DNA from: Oegoconia quadripuncta
Taxonomy: Eukaryota > Arthropoda > Insecta > Lepidoptera > Autostichidae
Assembly: GCA_949316235.1 (NCBI GenBank)
Contig: OX438744.1
Span: forward strand, 1,302,001 to 1,366,000
Length of the DNA stretch: 64,000 bases
Direction: 5' to 3'
The notes under the pieces are model-generated. The model was given only the letters and a program-made list of their open reading frames with translations. It had not been told where the DNA came from and did not search any database. Positions 52,821 to 63,623 of this stretch are shown piece by piece; position 1 is the first letter of the stretch; every line of letters begins with the position of its first letter. The position numbers were made by a program, and so were the translations under genes.

Positions 52821-53411
52821 GTAACATAAACATGTTCAATCTTTTGCAGGCTATTTAAAGCAGAGTATCTATGGAAAATATTTTTGAAATATTATTACGG
52901 CCTACATTGTCAAAAAATTAACAAAAACTATAAACCGCAAAGGATGTACACTTGGGGCGCTATTTTCTCTTCCGCCGGCCCATGCTCAATATCACCAAGT
53001 CTCATGGTGAAAGGAGTAATAAATCTGCGGGATGTACTCATTCATTGAACATTGAATTTGCATTGCCACTAGCACGGTCACTAGCATTTTCTATTTCATT
53101 TCTTATTAAACTCATTCACGATAAAAGACTTTTTGACAATTATAGTAGTCGTTATATTATATAATGAAGTATAATCTAAAGCCTAGCATTAAATTAAACC
53201 TATCTGAGATCAGTCAAATAGAAGTCGTATGTAAGCGGATTTAGTGTCGTTTCTGCCTTCATTCGCCACGCTGCTGTTTTATTTGCAAATATCAGAGCTA
53301 ATGAAATGCGTCTATTCACAAAAATATCTACTCCTTAATGAGAAAAACCAAATGTATATGTACTCTCTACGTAATATCAGACGGTAGTATTTATTTTTAT
53401 AACTATTTTAG
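52821..53411. other. Unassigned
   Basis: No credible gene. About 52950-53040 (TTCCGCCGGCCCATGCTCAA) looks repeat-like but I cannot place it. Confidence 0.35.
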
Positions 53412-53637
53412 TATTTAAAAACCAAAAAACCCGACAGCATGTTATGTATTTTTCGGACGCCATGTTGAAAATTTTTACAATAAAATGGATGCTATGACAC
53501 TTCAGGTATCAAGACGAATCTAACGACACCTTGCACTTCGAAATCGGTCAAGTCGTTTAGGCTACAGGATGCACCAAAGGAACGGACATACATACACTCG
53601 AAAAACACCCTCTTTTCTTGTGCAGTCGGTTGAAAAC
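53412..53637 (-). mobile_element. CCGACT MITE, near full length
   Basis: It starts AAAAACCAAAAAACCCGACAGC and ends TGTGCAGTCGGTTGAAAA, with TTCGAAATCGGTCAAGTCG and GGAACGGACATACATACAC inside. Opposite in orientation to the 8437 copy. Confidence 0.7.
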
Positions 53638-54585
53638 ACATTACCGGATAGATATGGCTAGTATTGTAAAGTCATACATAACTTAATCCCAAATGGAGTG
53701 TTCAAAGATACCCTAAACTTAAGCGTAAATGGGTGTATAATATATTAAAATTTTAATGCTTGAAACACCACACATGATTCATCTTTAGAAGAAATGCCCA
53801 CGTAACAAACGTTGATGTTTATAATTGAATTTATTGACCTACATTCATTAATATATTTATGTAGATTTGTAACACACGAGGGTTTTCTAAATAAATTTAT
53901 AATTCTCGTTGTAAATTGTAGGTTACAATTTGTTATCATCTCAACTGTTTGCCCTTATGTCATACCTTAACATTTTACCCAATTTGATTTTCATTGTACT
54001 CACTGTCGTCAACAGCACAAACAAATTCTTGAACAGATTGATCCCAATTTGCCGAGACCAATTAAGTAAGTTTCAGAGAAGATCAATATTATTCTAGTCT
54101 TATGGAGGCCCGCTATCAGCTGAATTATTCAGGAGAAGTTACTACGGAGTGGATGTAGACACAGTTGAGGACAACGTCAATCCGTACTCACACGATGAGT
54201 GTCCATTAATTTGCCACAACCTTTATCCCAAATGGGGTTGACAGAGATTTTTATTTTTTATTTTTACTTTATTAGAAAACCAACAGCTTATTTTATAAAC
54301 CATTATGAACAGAGATAGATAAATTTAAACATCAGCCAATTATAGGTTTGCCTAAACTGTTATTACATAAACAATCATTGAGAGAGAGATAGCATAAAGA
54401 AAGGGGAAATAATCAATCATTATTATAAATTATGGACACATTCGATTTCAACAATATATAATGTGTGTGTGCATGTGTATGTGTGTGTGGGAGGGGTGTA
54501 GGGTGAAATGAATATAAATAAATAAATAAATGAATAAATACTTTGTTTAGGACATATATAAAACACAATTAAAAATACCTATATC
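53638..54585. other. Unassigned; low-complexity near right end
   Basis: Contains a short TG-rich tract (54460-54495) and AAAT repeats (54512-54540) that may be the tail of the LINE on minus that follows. No gene seen. Confidence 0.4.
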
Positions 54586-54889
54586 TTATAGAAAAAATAC
54601 GCCGTCCAACTCGCTTCCGTGAGGCATAGTACCTAGTACGCTAGCGCTATTGCCCCGCTGAATGCATAAGCTCAGCTGCTGAGCAAAGTAGGTACCAGCT
54701 CTCACATCTCCAGAGGCGTGGACCAGTCTAATGGATAAATCCTTTACGAAATGTTTCATGTCAGAAGACCACGGGCCCAAAGTCTCCACTGCAAGCGCCG
54801 CAAACTCGTGGTTTATAGAGATTGACGCATATTTACGGCGCTTGTTATTTTGAGCTTGTTCAGCCGCGGTGCCAGGTCTTTGCGCAGTT
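54586..54889 (-). pseudogene. LINE C-terminal fragment, partner of 51516-52178
   Basis: The minus frame reads RRKYASISINHEFAALAVET, LGPWSSDMKHFVKDLS and LCIQRGNSASVLGTMPHGSE, aligning with the last ~100 residues of the other copy. A TA microsatellite truncates the 5' side. Confidence 0.75.
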
Positions 54890-54892
54890 CCT

Positions 54893-54926
<34 letters not shown>
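54890..54926. repeat. (TA)n microsatellite
   Basis: About 17 TA units at the 5' truncation point of the LINE fragment. Confidence 0.95.
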
Positions 54927-54931
<5 letters not shown>

Positions 54932-55224
54932 CAGAAATATAGTATATAAAATTAAGTGTTGTGTATATGTTGCAAATTTCGTAGATAAATACACATAATA
55001 ATGTCAGGTAACTACTTCACGTAAGTAAACTTTCTACATAAATATACATAGAATATACATTGGCATGGTTAAGATGATTTTAGAAGGGTAGCGACAATTT
55101 CTTTTCTGAAGACAGTTTTTGAAAACGAGTATAGATCTATATTTGAGAATTTTTTATTAGAAATGTTACAAACACGTTTCATAGGAGAGTTTTTAGCGTA
55201 ATTTAAAAACATTAGCGTTTGGGT
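54927..55224. other. Unassigned
   Basis: No feature recognised. Confidence 0.35.
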
Positions 55225-55553
55225 GTTTTTTTTTATGCACAACGGGTTGGTTCTTCACTTCAATCACACCTGATGTTAAGTGAAGATGAAATCGAAGGTG
55301 GAAGCGTACTGACCCGGAAACCCCAACACATTGGGGGACTGGCTATCTTATCTCTGACAACCGGAACACAATAATGCTATTAACATTGTTGCTTGGCGGC
55401 ACATTTAGATAAGATGGTGGTAGCTAGCCAGGCGGACATTTAAAATGCCCTACCTCCAACCAAACCGACTACTTAAACATGTACCCCGCTGGGGCTCGAA
55501 CCCGCGACCTCTGAATCGTAAACACAATGTTGTTTACATTGAGCCACGGAGGC
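55225..55553 (-). mobile_element. SINE-1, full length
   Basis: Complete in reverse. The B box has one change (GGTTCGAGCCC on minus). Confidence 0.93.
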
Positions 55554-55689
55554 TTGATCTAAATATTAAAATTTTAATGCTTTTTTCTTTTTTTTTTAAA
55601 CTTGTAACCACATTTAAGGTTCAGTTTACGAAATATACAGAAATGCACATGTGACAGGGGGTGACCCTATCGCGGTTAAACGTGCAAAT

Positions 55690-55890
55690 CTACAGGCCGA
55701 ATTTGAATTCATGTAATTCCCATTATCTGGTGACGTCACTCTTGATTACGAACAACGTTCCCCAAGGAACCATAGTCGAATTCGATCAAAACCACCTTTA
55801 TTATGGAAGTCCAACAATTTTCGGCTGGTGACTTCACTCCTGATTACGAAATACTTTCTACTATGGCCTATAGTCGAATTCAGCCGAAAA
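55690..55890. repeat. Dispersed repeat shared with 45490-45740
   Basis: Same order of blocks; a second internal block (GGTGACTTCACTCCTGATTA) looks like an inner duplication of GGTGACGTCACTCTTGATTA. Confidence 0.65.
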
Positions 55891-55891
55891 T

Positions 55892-56568
55892 TTTACAAAG
55901 CACAATACTGAAAAGAGTACAATTAGGCGGCCTTAATAAATAAATAAATATCCTTAGACATACACACAGCGCCATCTAGTTCCACAGTAAGCAACTATAG
56001 GCTTCTGTTGTGGATACCAGATGGTTGACATACTACATAAATACATTTTTTTTTTGTAAATAAATACTTATTATAAATGAAAACGTCCATAACTCAGGTA
56101 CACATGTCCGTATTCATCACACAAACATATGCCCCTAACGGGATTCGAACCCGCAACCTGTTGAATTTCCATACTAAAAGTAGTTCCGAAGTGTTTACTT
56201 TGTATTAATACAGTACAATACAATTATACACTTTATTGTACAAAAGGAGAACATACATTTTACAAAGCACAATACTGAAAAGAGTACAATTAGGCGGCCT
56301 TAATAAATAAATAAATATCCTTAGACATACACACAGCGCCATCTAGTTCCACAGTAAGCAACTATAGGCTTCTGTTGTGGATACCAGATGGTTGGCATAC
56401 TACATAAATACATTTTTTTTTTGTAAACAAATACTTATTATAAATGAAAACGTCCATAACTCAGGTACACATGTCCGTATTCATCACACAAACATATGCC
56501 CCTAACGGGATTCGAACCAGCAACCTTTTGGAATAGTGGTCAGAGTTGCTAACCATTACACCAAACAG
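55892..56568 (-). repeat. Local tandem duplication carrying two SINE-3 copies
   Basis: TTTACAAAGCACAATACTGA and AGAGTACAATTAGGCGGCCT occur at 55892 and again at 56258, each running into a SINE-3 in reverse (55935-56160 and 56301-56568). The identical non-SINE flank shows a DNA-level duplication with 366-bp offset. The flank itself is a LINE 3' end in reverse (ACACTTTATTGTAC). Confidence 0.9.
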
Positions 56569-56589
56569 ATAAATAATAATAAATAAATG

Positions 56590-56650
56590 GACGACCTCTT
56601 TGATGTAGTGGTTAGGAACTCTGCTCGCCAAATGGTCGCGGTTAATCCTT
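56590..56650 (+). mobile_element. SINE-3 head scrap
   Basis: GACGACCTCTTTGATGTAGTGG with A box; breaks off at AATGGTCGCGGTTAATCC. Confidence 0.7.
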
Positions 56651-56780
56651 TGTTTACCGGTAGTCTTGAAACTCCGCTTTCGAGTATGTAATAGTGCTTA
56701 ATCTAACTAATATTATAAATGCGAGGGTTTAGATGTTTGTTTATTTGTTTGTAGCTCGATCATAGCGAAACGGATCACCT

Positions 56781-57266
56781 TTTTTTTTCTTTTTTTTTAC
56801 GTGGGAGGGGGAAATCCTCGTGGATACCGCTACGTTCGTGCGCAACGGCATGCCCGACTCTACCGAGATCTCAGTAGCCTACGGACTAAAACCCCCTCCC
56901 TTCTCGAAACTCCCACCATAGATAATTGCCCGGGACTCTTAATTAATGCTTCGGGCAGAATATCAGTGGTTATACTGGCAGAGCCAGCATTTCCCGTTCC
57001 CTCTGTTCCTCAAATCGCTCTCGTTCCTCTTTGCATTTCATAATCGATGTGATGAGCGTATTGACGTGTTGCCATAGTTCTTCGCTTCTCAGCATCACCT
57101 CGATCATGTTGCCTTTTGAAAGCATTATGCCCGTCTTTGAGGTAAACGCCTGCCTGTCTGCCTGGAATTGGGTACACCAGAACAGGGTATGTTCAGGCGT
57201 GTCTTCTTCATTGCAGAACCAGCAAATACTTGGCGTTGCTTTTCCGATTCTTTTTCTAAATGAATT
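56781..57266 (-). pseudogene. R1-like LINE C-terminal end inside LINE-B
   Basis: The minus frame reads CWFCNEEDTPEHTLFWCTQF, a CxxC...H....C zinc knuckle with the DTPEHTLF signature of R1-clade RTs. It is followed by a charged tail (KCKEERERFEEQREREMLAL) and a stop. The 3' UTR includes CTACTGAGATCTCGGTAGAG and poly-A. A 13-bp duplication AAACGGATCACCT flanks it (56768-56780; 57267-57279). 5'-truncated. Confidence 0.8.
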
Positions 57267-57536
57267 AAACGGATCACCTGGATGAGTGGAAGTCTACCAC
57301 TGTACGTTTCTCAAGAAACTTCCTACCACGTACGACCACCCTGTGGAACGGACTTCCTGCAGCGGTATTCCCGAACGAGTACGACATTGGAACCTTCAAG
57401 AAACGAGCCTACACCTTCCTCAAAGGCCGGCAACGCATCTGTGACCCTTTTGGTGTTGCGGGTGTCCATGGGCGGCGGTGATTGCTTTCCATCAGGTGAC
57501 CCGCATGCTCGTTTGCCGCCCTCTCATATAAAAAAA
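57267..57536 (+). pseudogene. LINE-B, C-terminal end
   Basis: In the correct frame: [58 protein letters not shown], then the 3' UTR GGCGGTGATTGCTTTCCATC and poly-A. A longer frame here is a shadow. Target duplication AAACGGAT shared with 56768. Confidence 0.85.
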
Positions 57537-57692
57537 AAACGGATGAACGGATTTGGATGAAATTTGGTACAAAGCTAGACTATACCCTGGAATAAAACAT
57601 AGGATACTTTTTATCCCGATAAAGTTCCCGCGGCATAAACATCCGCCGTAAAGCTGTTCAACGCAGGCGAAGCCGCGGGCGGAAAGATAGTA

Positions 57693-58324
57693 TTGTAATA
57701 TATTGAAACTGCACATACACCTTCGAGTATTTGCTGTCACCAAACTGGCAACAATTATAAACTTTTTTAATTACGGTCCAAGAGTTGGAGGCGTGCCGAA
57801 GTCTCCGGAATCGGACCGTCCGGCCATAATCGTAAAACCCGGGGAACCTTTCATTAGTCAGGTAAATGTTTAACGGCTGAAAGAAAAAGGAAAACCCTCG
57901 AAGAAAAACTGCCGAATGCTAATTTGCTGCAAACTGGTGTAACAACGAAAATAGTACTACAAACTTTAGCGTTTACTTTGTCTAATTCATCGTAGGCTAT
58001 TTTTTATTTCGCATAATGTAAAAGTGTATTATTTGAGTGGAATAGAATAATCTTTATTTGCTAAAAATGTGGTACACAAGGTTATTAATTAGAAAATAAA
58101 GTATTACACATTTTACCAGCAGAATTGAATTCATAATAAAATAATACATTTAAATACCTAAACAATTACAATCAAATAAAAAATTCTAATATTAATCCAT
58201 CAATTACAATAATGCTAGGTTATTTGTGATAATGATAAAATGTCAGTTAATTTAGTATATTGTCACAATAATTCAAAATTTAAATAAACAAAATGTCATT
58301 AAAATAATATAAAATTTAACAATA
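57693..58324. other. Unassigned, with a LINE 3' end in reverse
   Basis: 58028-58300 (AATAATCTTTATTTGCTAAAA, TGTGGTACACAAGG) looks like a reversed LINE terminus. No gene. Confidence 0.4.
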
Positions 58325-58560
58325 CGGTCGTAGACCGCCACGTCCATGTCGGCCAGGATGTCGAAGGGTGGAACACTACAGGACCTATACGATACCACAG
58401 ACAATGCCGTACGCGTGTCCGCATTCTGGTCCTCAAGAATTTGTTGTTTCTACCATCTATTCGCTAAGAAAAAGAAAATAAAGTTACTGATACTGTCTTT
58501 CGTTGACACAAAGTCACTTTGTAATTTAAGGAGCAATGTACTTGAATACGGTTTTATAAT
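58325..58560 (+). pseudogene. Jockey-like LINE C-terminal scrap
   Basis: GGTLQDLYDTTDNAVRVSAF followed by WSSRI parallels the CTFDDLLNATDSAVRVDKFW of the relic at 550-780. The zinc knuckle upstream is lost. Confidence 0.6.
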
Positions 58561-59743
58561 AAAGTTGCTGTAACCATAAAACTACCATAAAACGAAAAGG
58601 CTCCGCATGAGCCAAGCTTTGAGCCGTCCAATCTCTCAGTAACTTCTGCTATCCTGGTACTTTTAAGTACAACGCCGGTACAAATATCACTCTAAAAATG
58701 TGCACTGTGACATAGATATTGTACTTGGGTGCAATGTTTGTATTCGAAATCGATGATTGGTTAATCAATAAGTGTGTTACCTTGTCTGTGTATCAATATG
58801 TATAAGCTATATATCAATATGGATAAGTATGTGTGTGACTGTGGAAACAAATAAAGGCTTTACCTATCTATCTAAGTGCGCCCAAAGTAGGTCTTTTCTC
58901 CAAAAGAATTTAATACAGGGAAAAGAGTTTTGAATTTGGAACATAGAACAATATTAATGTTTTTCACATAAATTTAGTGTACTCCGTAGTTCCTTAGCAC
59001 GATTCTACCAAATTGATTGAACTAAAATATTATATGAAAAAGCACAGACTAAAATACTAAACTAAAAAAAGTGCGCGATCTACGCATCAATTTGTTCACA
59101 TTATAACATATAAAATTAACTGACTCTAACCACCACTGAGGTTGGATGGAAGAGATCTCTAATAGAGATAAGCTCACCTTTGTACAATATTTCCGACTGA
59201 TTGTCAACATGTTTTTTATGTGCAATAAAGAAAGAATAAAATGCTCTTCTTGTTTTTTTTTCATAGAGGAGACGAAAAGTAGAGTGTATCACTCGAGCGC
59301 AAAATTATTTTTTACTTCGGGCGATGTATGTTTCTACTTTAGAATCCTTCGTGCCGCACTGGATTCAAAATAGCGCCCTCGCCGTAAAAATATTATATTT
59401 ATATTTATAATTTATTGCACACGAGTACACTTGAAGGTCAAATACATACTAGATATAGGATGTACAAAAGGCACTAGCTTATCTCTAAAAAGAGATTTCT
59501 TCCAGCAAGACCCTGCAAATGTGAAGGAAAACATGTTCGATAGGATAGACATACATACGTGCACTGAGAAAAATGCGTTCATAATCAGCTTAAAATCAAA
59601 AAGACTATAATAATAATACTTCAAATACAATAGAATAAACACCTATTTAATATTAAATAAAATACGTACATAAGTTTTAATTATGAAATAAATGAGGAAT
59701 GCCTGTCTTTTTAACAAATAAATATATACTTACATATAATATA
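58561..59743. other. Unassigned flank of intact transposon
   Basis: AT-rich; several short frames on both strands, none supported. Confidence 0.4.
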
Positions 59744-60011
59744 CAGGGCGTCCCAAAGTTATGGGACATGAAGGGGAAGTACCTTAAATATCGTAGATAG
59801 TGAATTTTGCTCAAAGAAGACTTTATGTTATTTTTAAAAGTTAGTAATTCTGCATTCATAGATTTTCTAAAAATTACTTGCTTCGGCTGGGAATCGAACC
59901 GACTTAAATGTGAAAAAAAAAACACCCTACTTTTATGATGCCAATCGAAAGAATAGCTAAAAAATAATAACTCTGCCTAAGTAACATAGTATTTTAAAAG
60001 AAAGGAACAAC
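59744..60011 (+). repeat. Left terminal inverted repeat, 268 bp
   Basis: It pairs with 61596-61863 with no gaps and only two substitutions by my reading (ATTACTTGC/ATTATTTGC and GACTTAAATG/GACTCAAATG). Confidence 0.93.
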
Positions 60012-60455
60012 ATAAAATGATTGAGTCAAATTTCAAGAAAGTTATTTATTGCCGACGACGTTCGAAAAGTAGCGATATTATCATTCCAAAGATAGCATTG
60101 ATTATTCGTAAATAAGTACCCACTTCATAAAATAGGTACTAACATAGTTTTCCTTATTATAAGTGCACGTGTAGATGAAATGATAAAACTTGTATTTCAA
60201 TACGTCCTCTGTAAGCTAGACAGAAGGCAAATTAAAAACAAAAATAAATAATTTATAATTTGAAAATGGAACAGTTTATGACAGCGTTTGTTTGAATGCA
60301 TACTTTTTAAGATATTTTAAAAAGAAGTGATATTTTTAAATGTTGTTCTTAAATTTGAAAATGGAACAGTATGTGCGAGCGTTTGTTTTTCGGATATTGA
60401 TCTGTTTAGTCTCAATTCACTTACACAAGTGTTATTGTGTTAATTTATTGCGAAC

Positions 60456-61517
60456 ATGGCATATCAAGTAAGTTTTGATCTAATGGAAGCATATTTTTTG
60501 AACGATAAAGATATCTCTAGAAGTTTGCGGTGGTATGGCGTAAAATATCCTGATAGACAAATACCGTCTCGTAAAGTTTTGAAAAGGCTTGTGAACAATT
60601 TGAAAACTCTGGGACGTTTCGATAAACGCCCAAGAGAACCACAGCAAGAAAACCATACGATCAACGACGAAGAACTTGGTATTTTAATTTACTTTTCGGC
60701 TTTTCCGAAAGCATCGGTGAGAGAAGGAGAACATGAAATTGGAGTTTCAAAAAGTAAAATACACCGTGTATTAAAAAAACACGGTTTTAAGAGTTATGTT
60801 GAAGGACGATTGGTTCAAAAATTACTTCCGGGCGATACAGAAAGGAGAAAAAATTTCTGTCTTGATATCCAGGCACGATTGCTCGAAGATCCAAATTTTT
60901 TGGATAATATTATTTGGACAGACGAATCTAACTTTAGCAATAACGGTATGTATAACCGCAACAATAATCGTATTTGGTCTAAAGAAAATCCCCTACGAGT
61001 GACTGAAACTAATAACCAAGTGCGTTTTTCACTCAACTGTTGGTGCGGACTTTTAAAAAACCGGGTTTTCTTAATCCATTTTTACCAAGGAACCTTGAAC
61101 ACAGAAAAGTATTTAGGAATACTTCAAATTTTAAGGGATAAGATAAGAAACCATTCCGCGGCGGAGCAAGAAAACTTAATTTCCCAACAAGATGGAGCTC
61201 CGGCTCATAATAGTCGGAGAGCAGCAGATTTTCTAAATGAATGTTTTCCTACATGGATTGGTACAAATGGACCGATTAGATGGCCGGCCAGATCCCCGGA
61301 CCTCACACCATTAGATTTCTTCTTTTGGGGATACGTGAAAGATATGCTATACAAAAAGCGATACGAGAACGTAGGCGAGTTGCAAACAGAATTGTGCCAT
61401 ATCACATCGAGTGTTCACCATAAAATGATTAGAAAATCAACAGGCAGCGGGCTCATTAAAAGATTGGCGATTTGCGTAAGACAAGAGGGATCACATTTTG
61501 AGCATTTAATTAATTAA
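60456..61517 (+). CDS. DDE transposase, Tc1/mariner superfamily
   Basis: 353 residues. The enzyme cuts its element at the inverted repeats and joins it to TA sites in the nucleus. ATG at 60456 is preceded by AAC and has no longer in-frame start. Residues 1-60 hold the first DNA-binding helices (SLRWYGVKYPDRQIPSRKVL), residues 75-112 a second HTH (ASVREGEHEIGVSKSKIHRV). The catalytic triad is D156 (IIWTDESNF), D246 (SQQDGAPAHN) and D287 (RSPDLTPLDFFFWG), with 40 residues between the second and third. This is longer than mariner DD34D and close to the rosa-type spacing. WIGxxGPIRWPARSPDLTPLDFF is typical of a DUF4817-associated insect group; GLLKNRVFLIHFYQGTLNTE fits too. No stop or frameshift. 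Confidence 0.92.
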   Translation: MAYQVSFDLMEAYFLNDKDISRSLRWYGVKYPDRQIPSRKVLKRLVNNLKTLGRFDKRPREPQQENHTINDEELGILIYFSAFPKASVREGEHEIGVSKSKIHRVLKKHGFKSYVEGRLVQKLLPGDTERRKNFCLDIQARLLEDPNFLDNIIWTDESNFSNNGMYNRNNNRIWSKENPLRVTETNNQVRFSLNCWCGLLKNRVFLIHFYQGTLNTEKYLGILQILRDKIRNHSAAEQENLISQQDGAPAHNSRRAADFLNECFPTWIGTNGPIRWPARSPDLTPLDFFFWGYVKDMLYKKRYENVGELQTELCHITSSVHHKMIRKSTGSGLIKRLAICVRQEGSHFEHLIN

Positions 61518-61595
61518 TTTACAAAAAAATACCTACTTAATTGACTACGGCAGTTTCATGTATGTTTTTTATTTGATTAAAATGATTAATTTCAC

Positions 61596-61863
61596 GTTGT
61601 TCCTTTCTTTTAAAATACTATGTTACTTAGGCAGAGTTATTATTTTTTAGCTATTCTTTCGATTGGCATCATAAAAGTAGGGTGTTTTTTTTTTCACATT
61701 TGAGTCGGTTCGATTCCCAGCCGAAGCAAATAATTTTTAGAAAATCTATGAATGCAGAATTACTAACTTTTAAAAATAACATAAAGTCTTCTTTGAGCAA
61801 AATTCACTATCTACGATATTTAAGGTACTTCCCCTTCATGTCCCATAACTTTGGGACGCCCTG
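61596..61863 (-). repeat. Right terminal inverted repeat, 268 bp
   Basis: Reverse complement of the left repeat. On plus it includes GGTTCGATTCCCAGCCGAAG, an exact pol III B-box match inside what looks like a tRNA T-arm/acceptor end. Confidence 0.93.
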
Positions 61864-62787
61864 TATACATACACTTGTAACGTGACGGTATTGCGTCTCG
61901 TTAGTGATTTTAGTTAGTAATCTTTTTGTTCTTTTTCCTTTTCGTTTCTCTATATTTAAATTCAAATTCCTATTTCGAACTCAGACGGCCGAACAAAACA
62001 ACGTCATTATATTTTCAATAGTTCTAAAGCTCGGACGTTTTTGTCAAATTTATTATATTATAACCCTATTGTATTATATTTCCGCTGAGTGCGCTGGAGC
62101 TATCGCATTTATTATATTCATTCTTATATTCATTATCATTCGTAAAGGCATTGTTTTATAACGTGAGTGTTTTGTAGTGTTTATTGTGTTCGGTATCTAT
62201 TCCAAATTCTTATGTGTTTTATTCAATCTATCTTTTATATTCATATTCAGTGTTTTTATACCTTTTCAGAGTGCCTTTTTATTACAATACAATATTCAAG
62301 TGTTCCTGATTTTTATTATTTATTGCGGCCTACTCCTGAACAATCAGTTGAAAGCCTGGTTAGGAGTAGTGCCACACACTAAACATACAAGTCTGTCATA
62401 TAAACATACACAATATTATTACTTTGCTCCCTTGTTAAACAATTTACTATTTTCTTTCCTAATAAAGAATTTATGATACGGAAGTAGAAAAAAGTACTTA
62501 CTAACAACAGCTATAAAACTACTTTACCTTCACCCCTGTAAGCCCCTTAGTACCTAAATCGAACACTAAGCCATCTCCGTGACTTCCATCTCTTTCACTA
62601 ACAAACGAAACAATGGTCGCTATCCCGTTCGTACTTCACACTGAAATCGTAATGTGTTTGCGTTGAACGCAATGGGGCAAATAAAAATGCCATTTTCTTG
62701 GCATTGCGTGGATATAACGTTTCAGAGATCCTTTGTAAGAACGGTCATCATTACTGAAATTATATTCGTTAATAGTACTTAAGATTC
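61864..62787. other. Unassigned
   Basis: Very AT-rich. Hydrophobic frames at 61904-62476 are translations of T-rich DNA in three frames; none has codon structure that convinces me. Confidence 0.4.
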
Positions 62788-63110
62788 GGCCCCGTGGCTC
62801 AATGTAAACAACATTGCGTTTACGAATCGGAGGTCGCGGGTTCGCAGCGGGGTACATGTTTAAGTACTCGGTTTGGTTGGTGGCAGGGCATTTTAAATAT
62901 CCGCCTGGCTTGCTACCACCATCTTATCTGAATCTGCCGCCAAGCAGCAATGTTAATAGCATTGTTGTGTTCGGGTTGTCAGAGATAACATAGCCAGTCC
63001 CCCAAATGTGTTGGTATCCGGGTCAGTACGCATACACCTTCGACCTCATCGTCACTTAAGATCAGGTGTGATTGAGGTAAAGTACCAACTCGTTGTGCAT
63101 AAAAAAAAAA
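62788..63110 (+). mobile_element. SINE-1, sister subfamily, B box deleted
   Basis: A box TGGCTCAATGT intact. The B-box region reads GGGTTCGCAGCGGGGTAC, having lost ATCCCC. It shares with the next copy the changes GTATCCGGGTCAGTACGCAT, CATCGTCACTTAAGATCAGG and GAGGTAAAGTACC. Confidence 0.92.
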
Positions 63111-63623
63111 GAAAAATTTTTTACCGCTTTACGTGAGGCATTTTTTCAACTCTTGCGGAACCCTTCATCTTCTTCCACACCATTTTACAAGTCACCTTTT
63201 ACATTATTTGCATTGTCACAAAACCTTTGTACCCGAGTGCCTTTATAGGATTTGTATTCACTTTTCGGATTTCATTTGCATGGAACTTAAGCCGGATTGC
63301 CGCTAAGCACATTTACATTCGATTTTGTAGTCATATTCACTTTATTACGCTTCGATATTCTGGATCATTGGTTATGACGTCAACCCTTTAGGTGTTAAGA
63401 AACTAGGGATGAGCGATATTCATAAAATATCGATTTTGAAATTGATATTGATATCTGTGAAGGGACCTTCCCGCGGCTCTGTCGCGGAGGAAGCCGAGTG
63501 CTCCCGACAGTCGACGAGTATGGGACATACGCTATAAAGTATATTTAATAATTATCAGAAAACTCCGTCCACTGTTCTGTAAACAAACTTTAAGATTAAA
63601 ATGAGCTATTTCTATTTTTATAA
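63111..63623. other. Unassigned
   Basis: No gene or repeat recognised between the two SINE-1 copies. Confidence 0.35.

Larger units (their letters stand above)
56702..57692 (+). mobile_element. Helitron-like element, split by two LINEs
   Basis: The 5' part TCTAACTAATATTATAAATG to GCGAAACGGA (56702-56775) and the 3' part from 57537 (AAACGGATGAACGGATTTGG ... GCAGGCGAAGCCGCGGGCGG) make one element when the insert is removed. Repeated AAACGGAT flanks the insert. Confidence 0.75.
59744..61863 (+). mobile_element. Intact Tc1/mariner-superfamily transposon, 2120 bp
   Basis: It begins CAGGGCGTCCCAAAGTTATG and ends with the exact reverse complement. It is flanked by TA on both sides (59742-59743; 61864-61865), the superfamily's target. 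The inverted repeats are 268 bp and the single ORF between them is intact. Everything needed for cut-and-paste transposition appears to be present, so the copy may be autonomous. Confidence 0.95.

Noticed and set aside
61904..62476. Overlapping hydrophobic ORFs as a membrane protein
   Set aside because: T-rich DNA gives Phe/Ile/Leu-rich frames in all three phases; no codon bias or conserved pattern.
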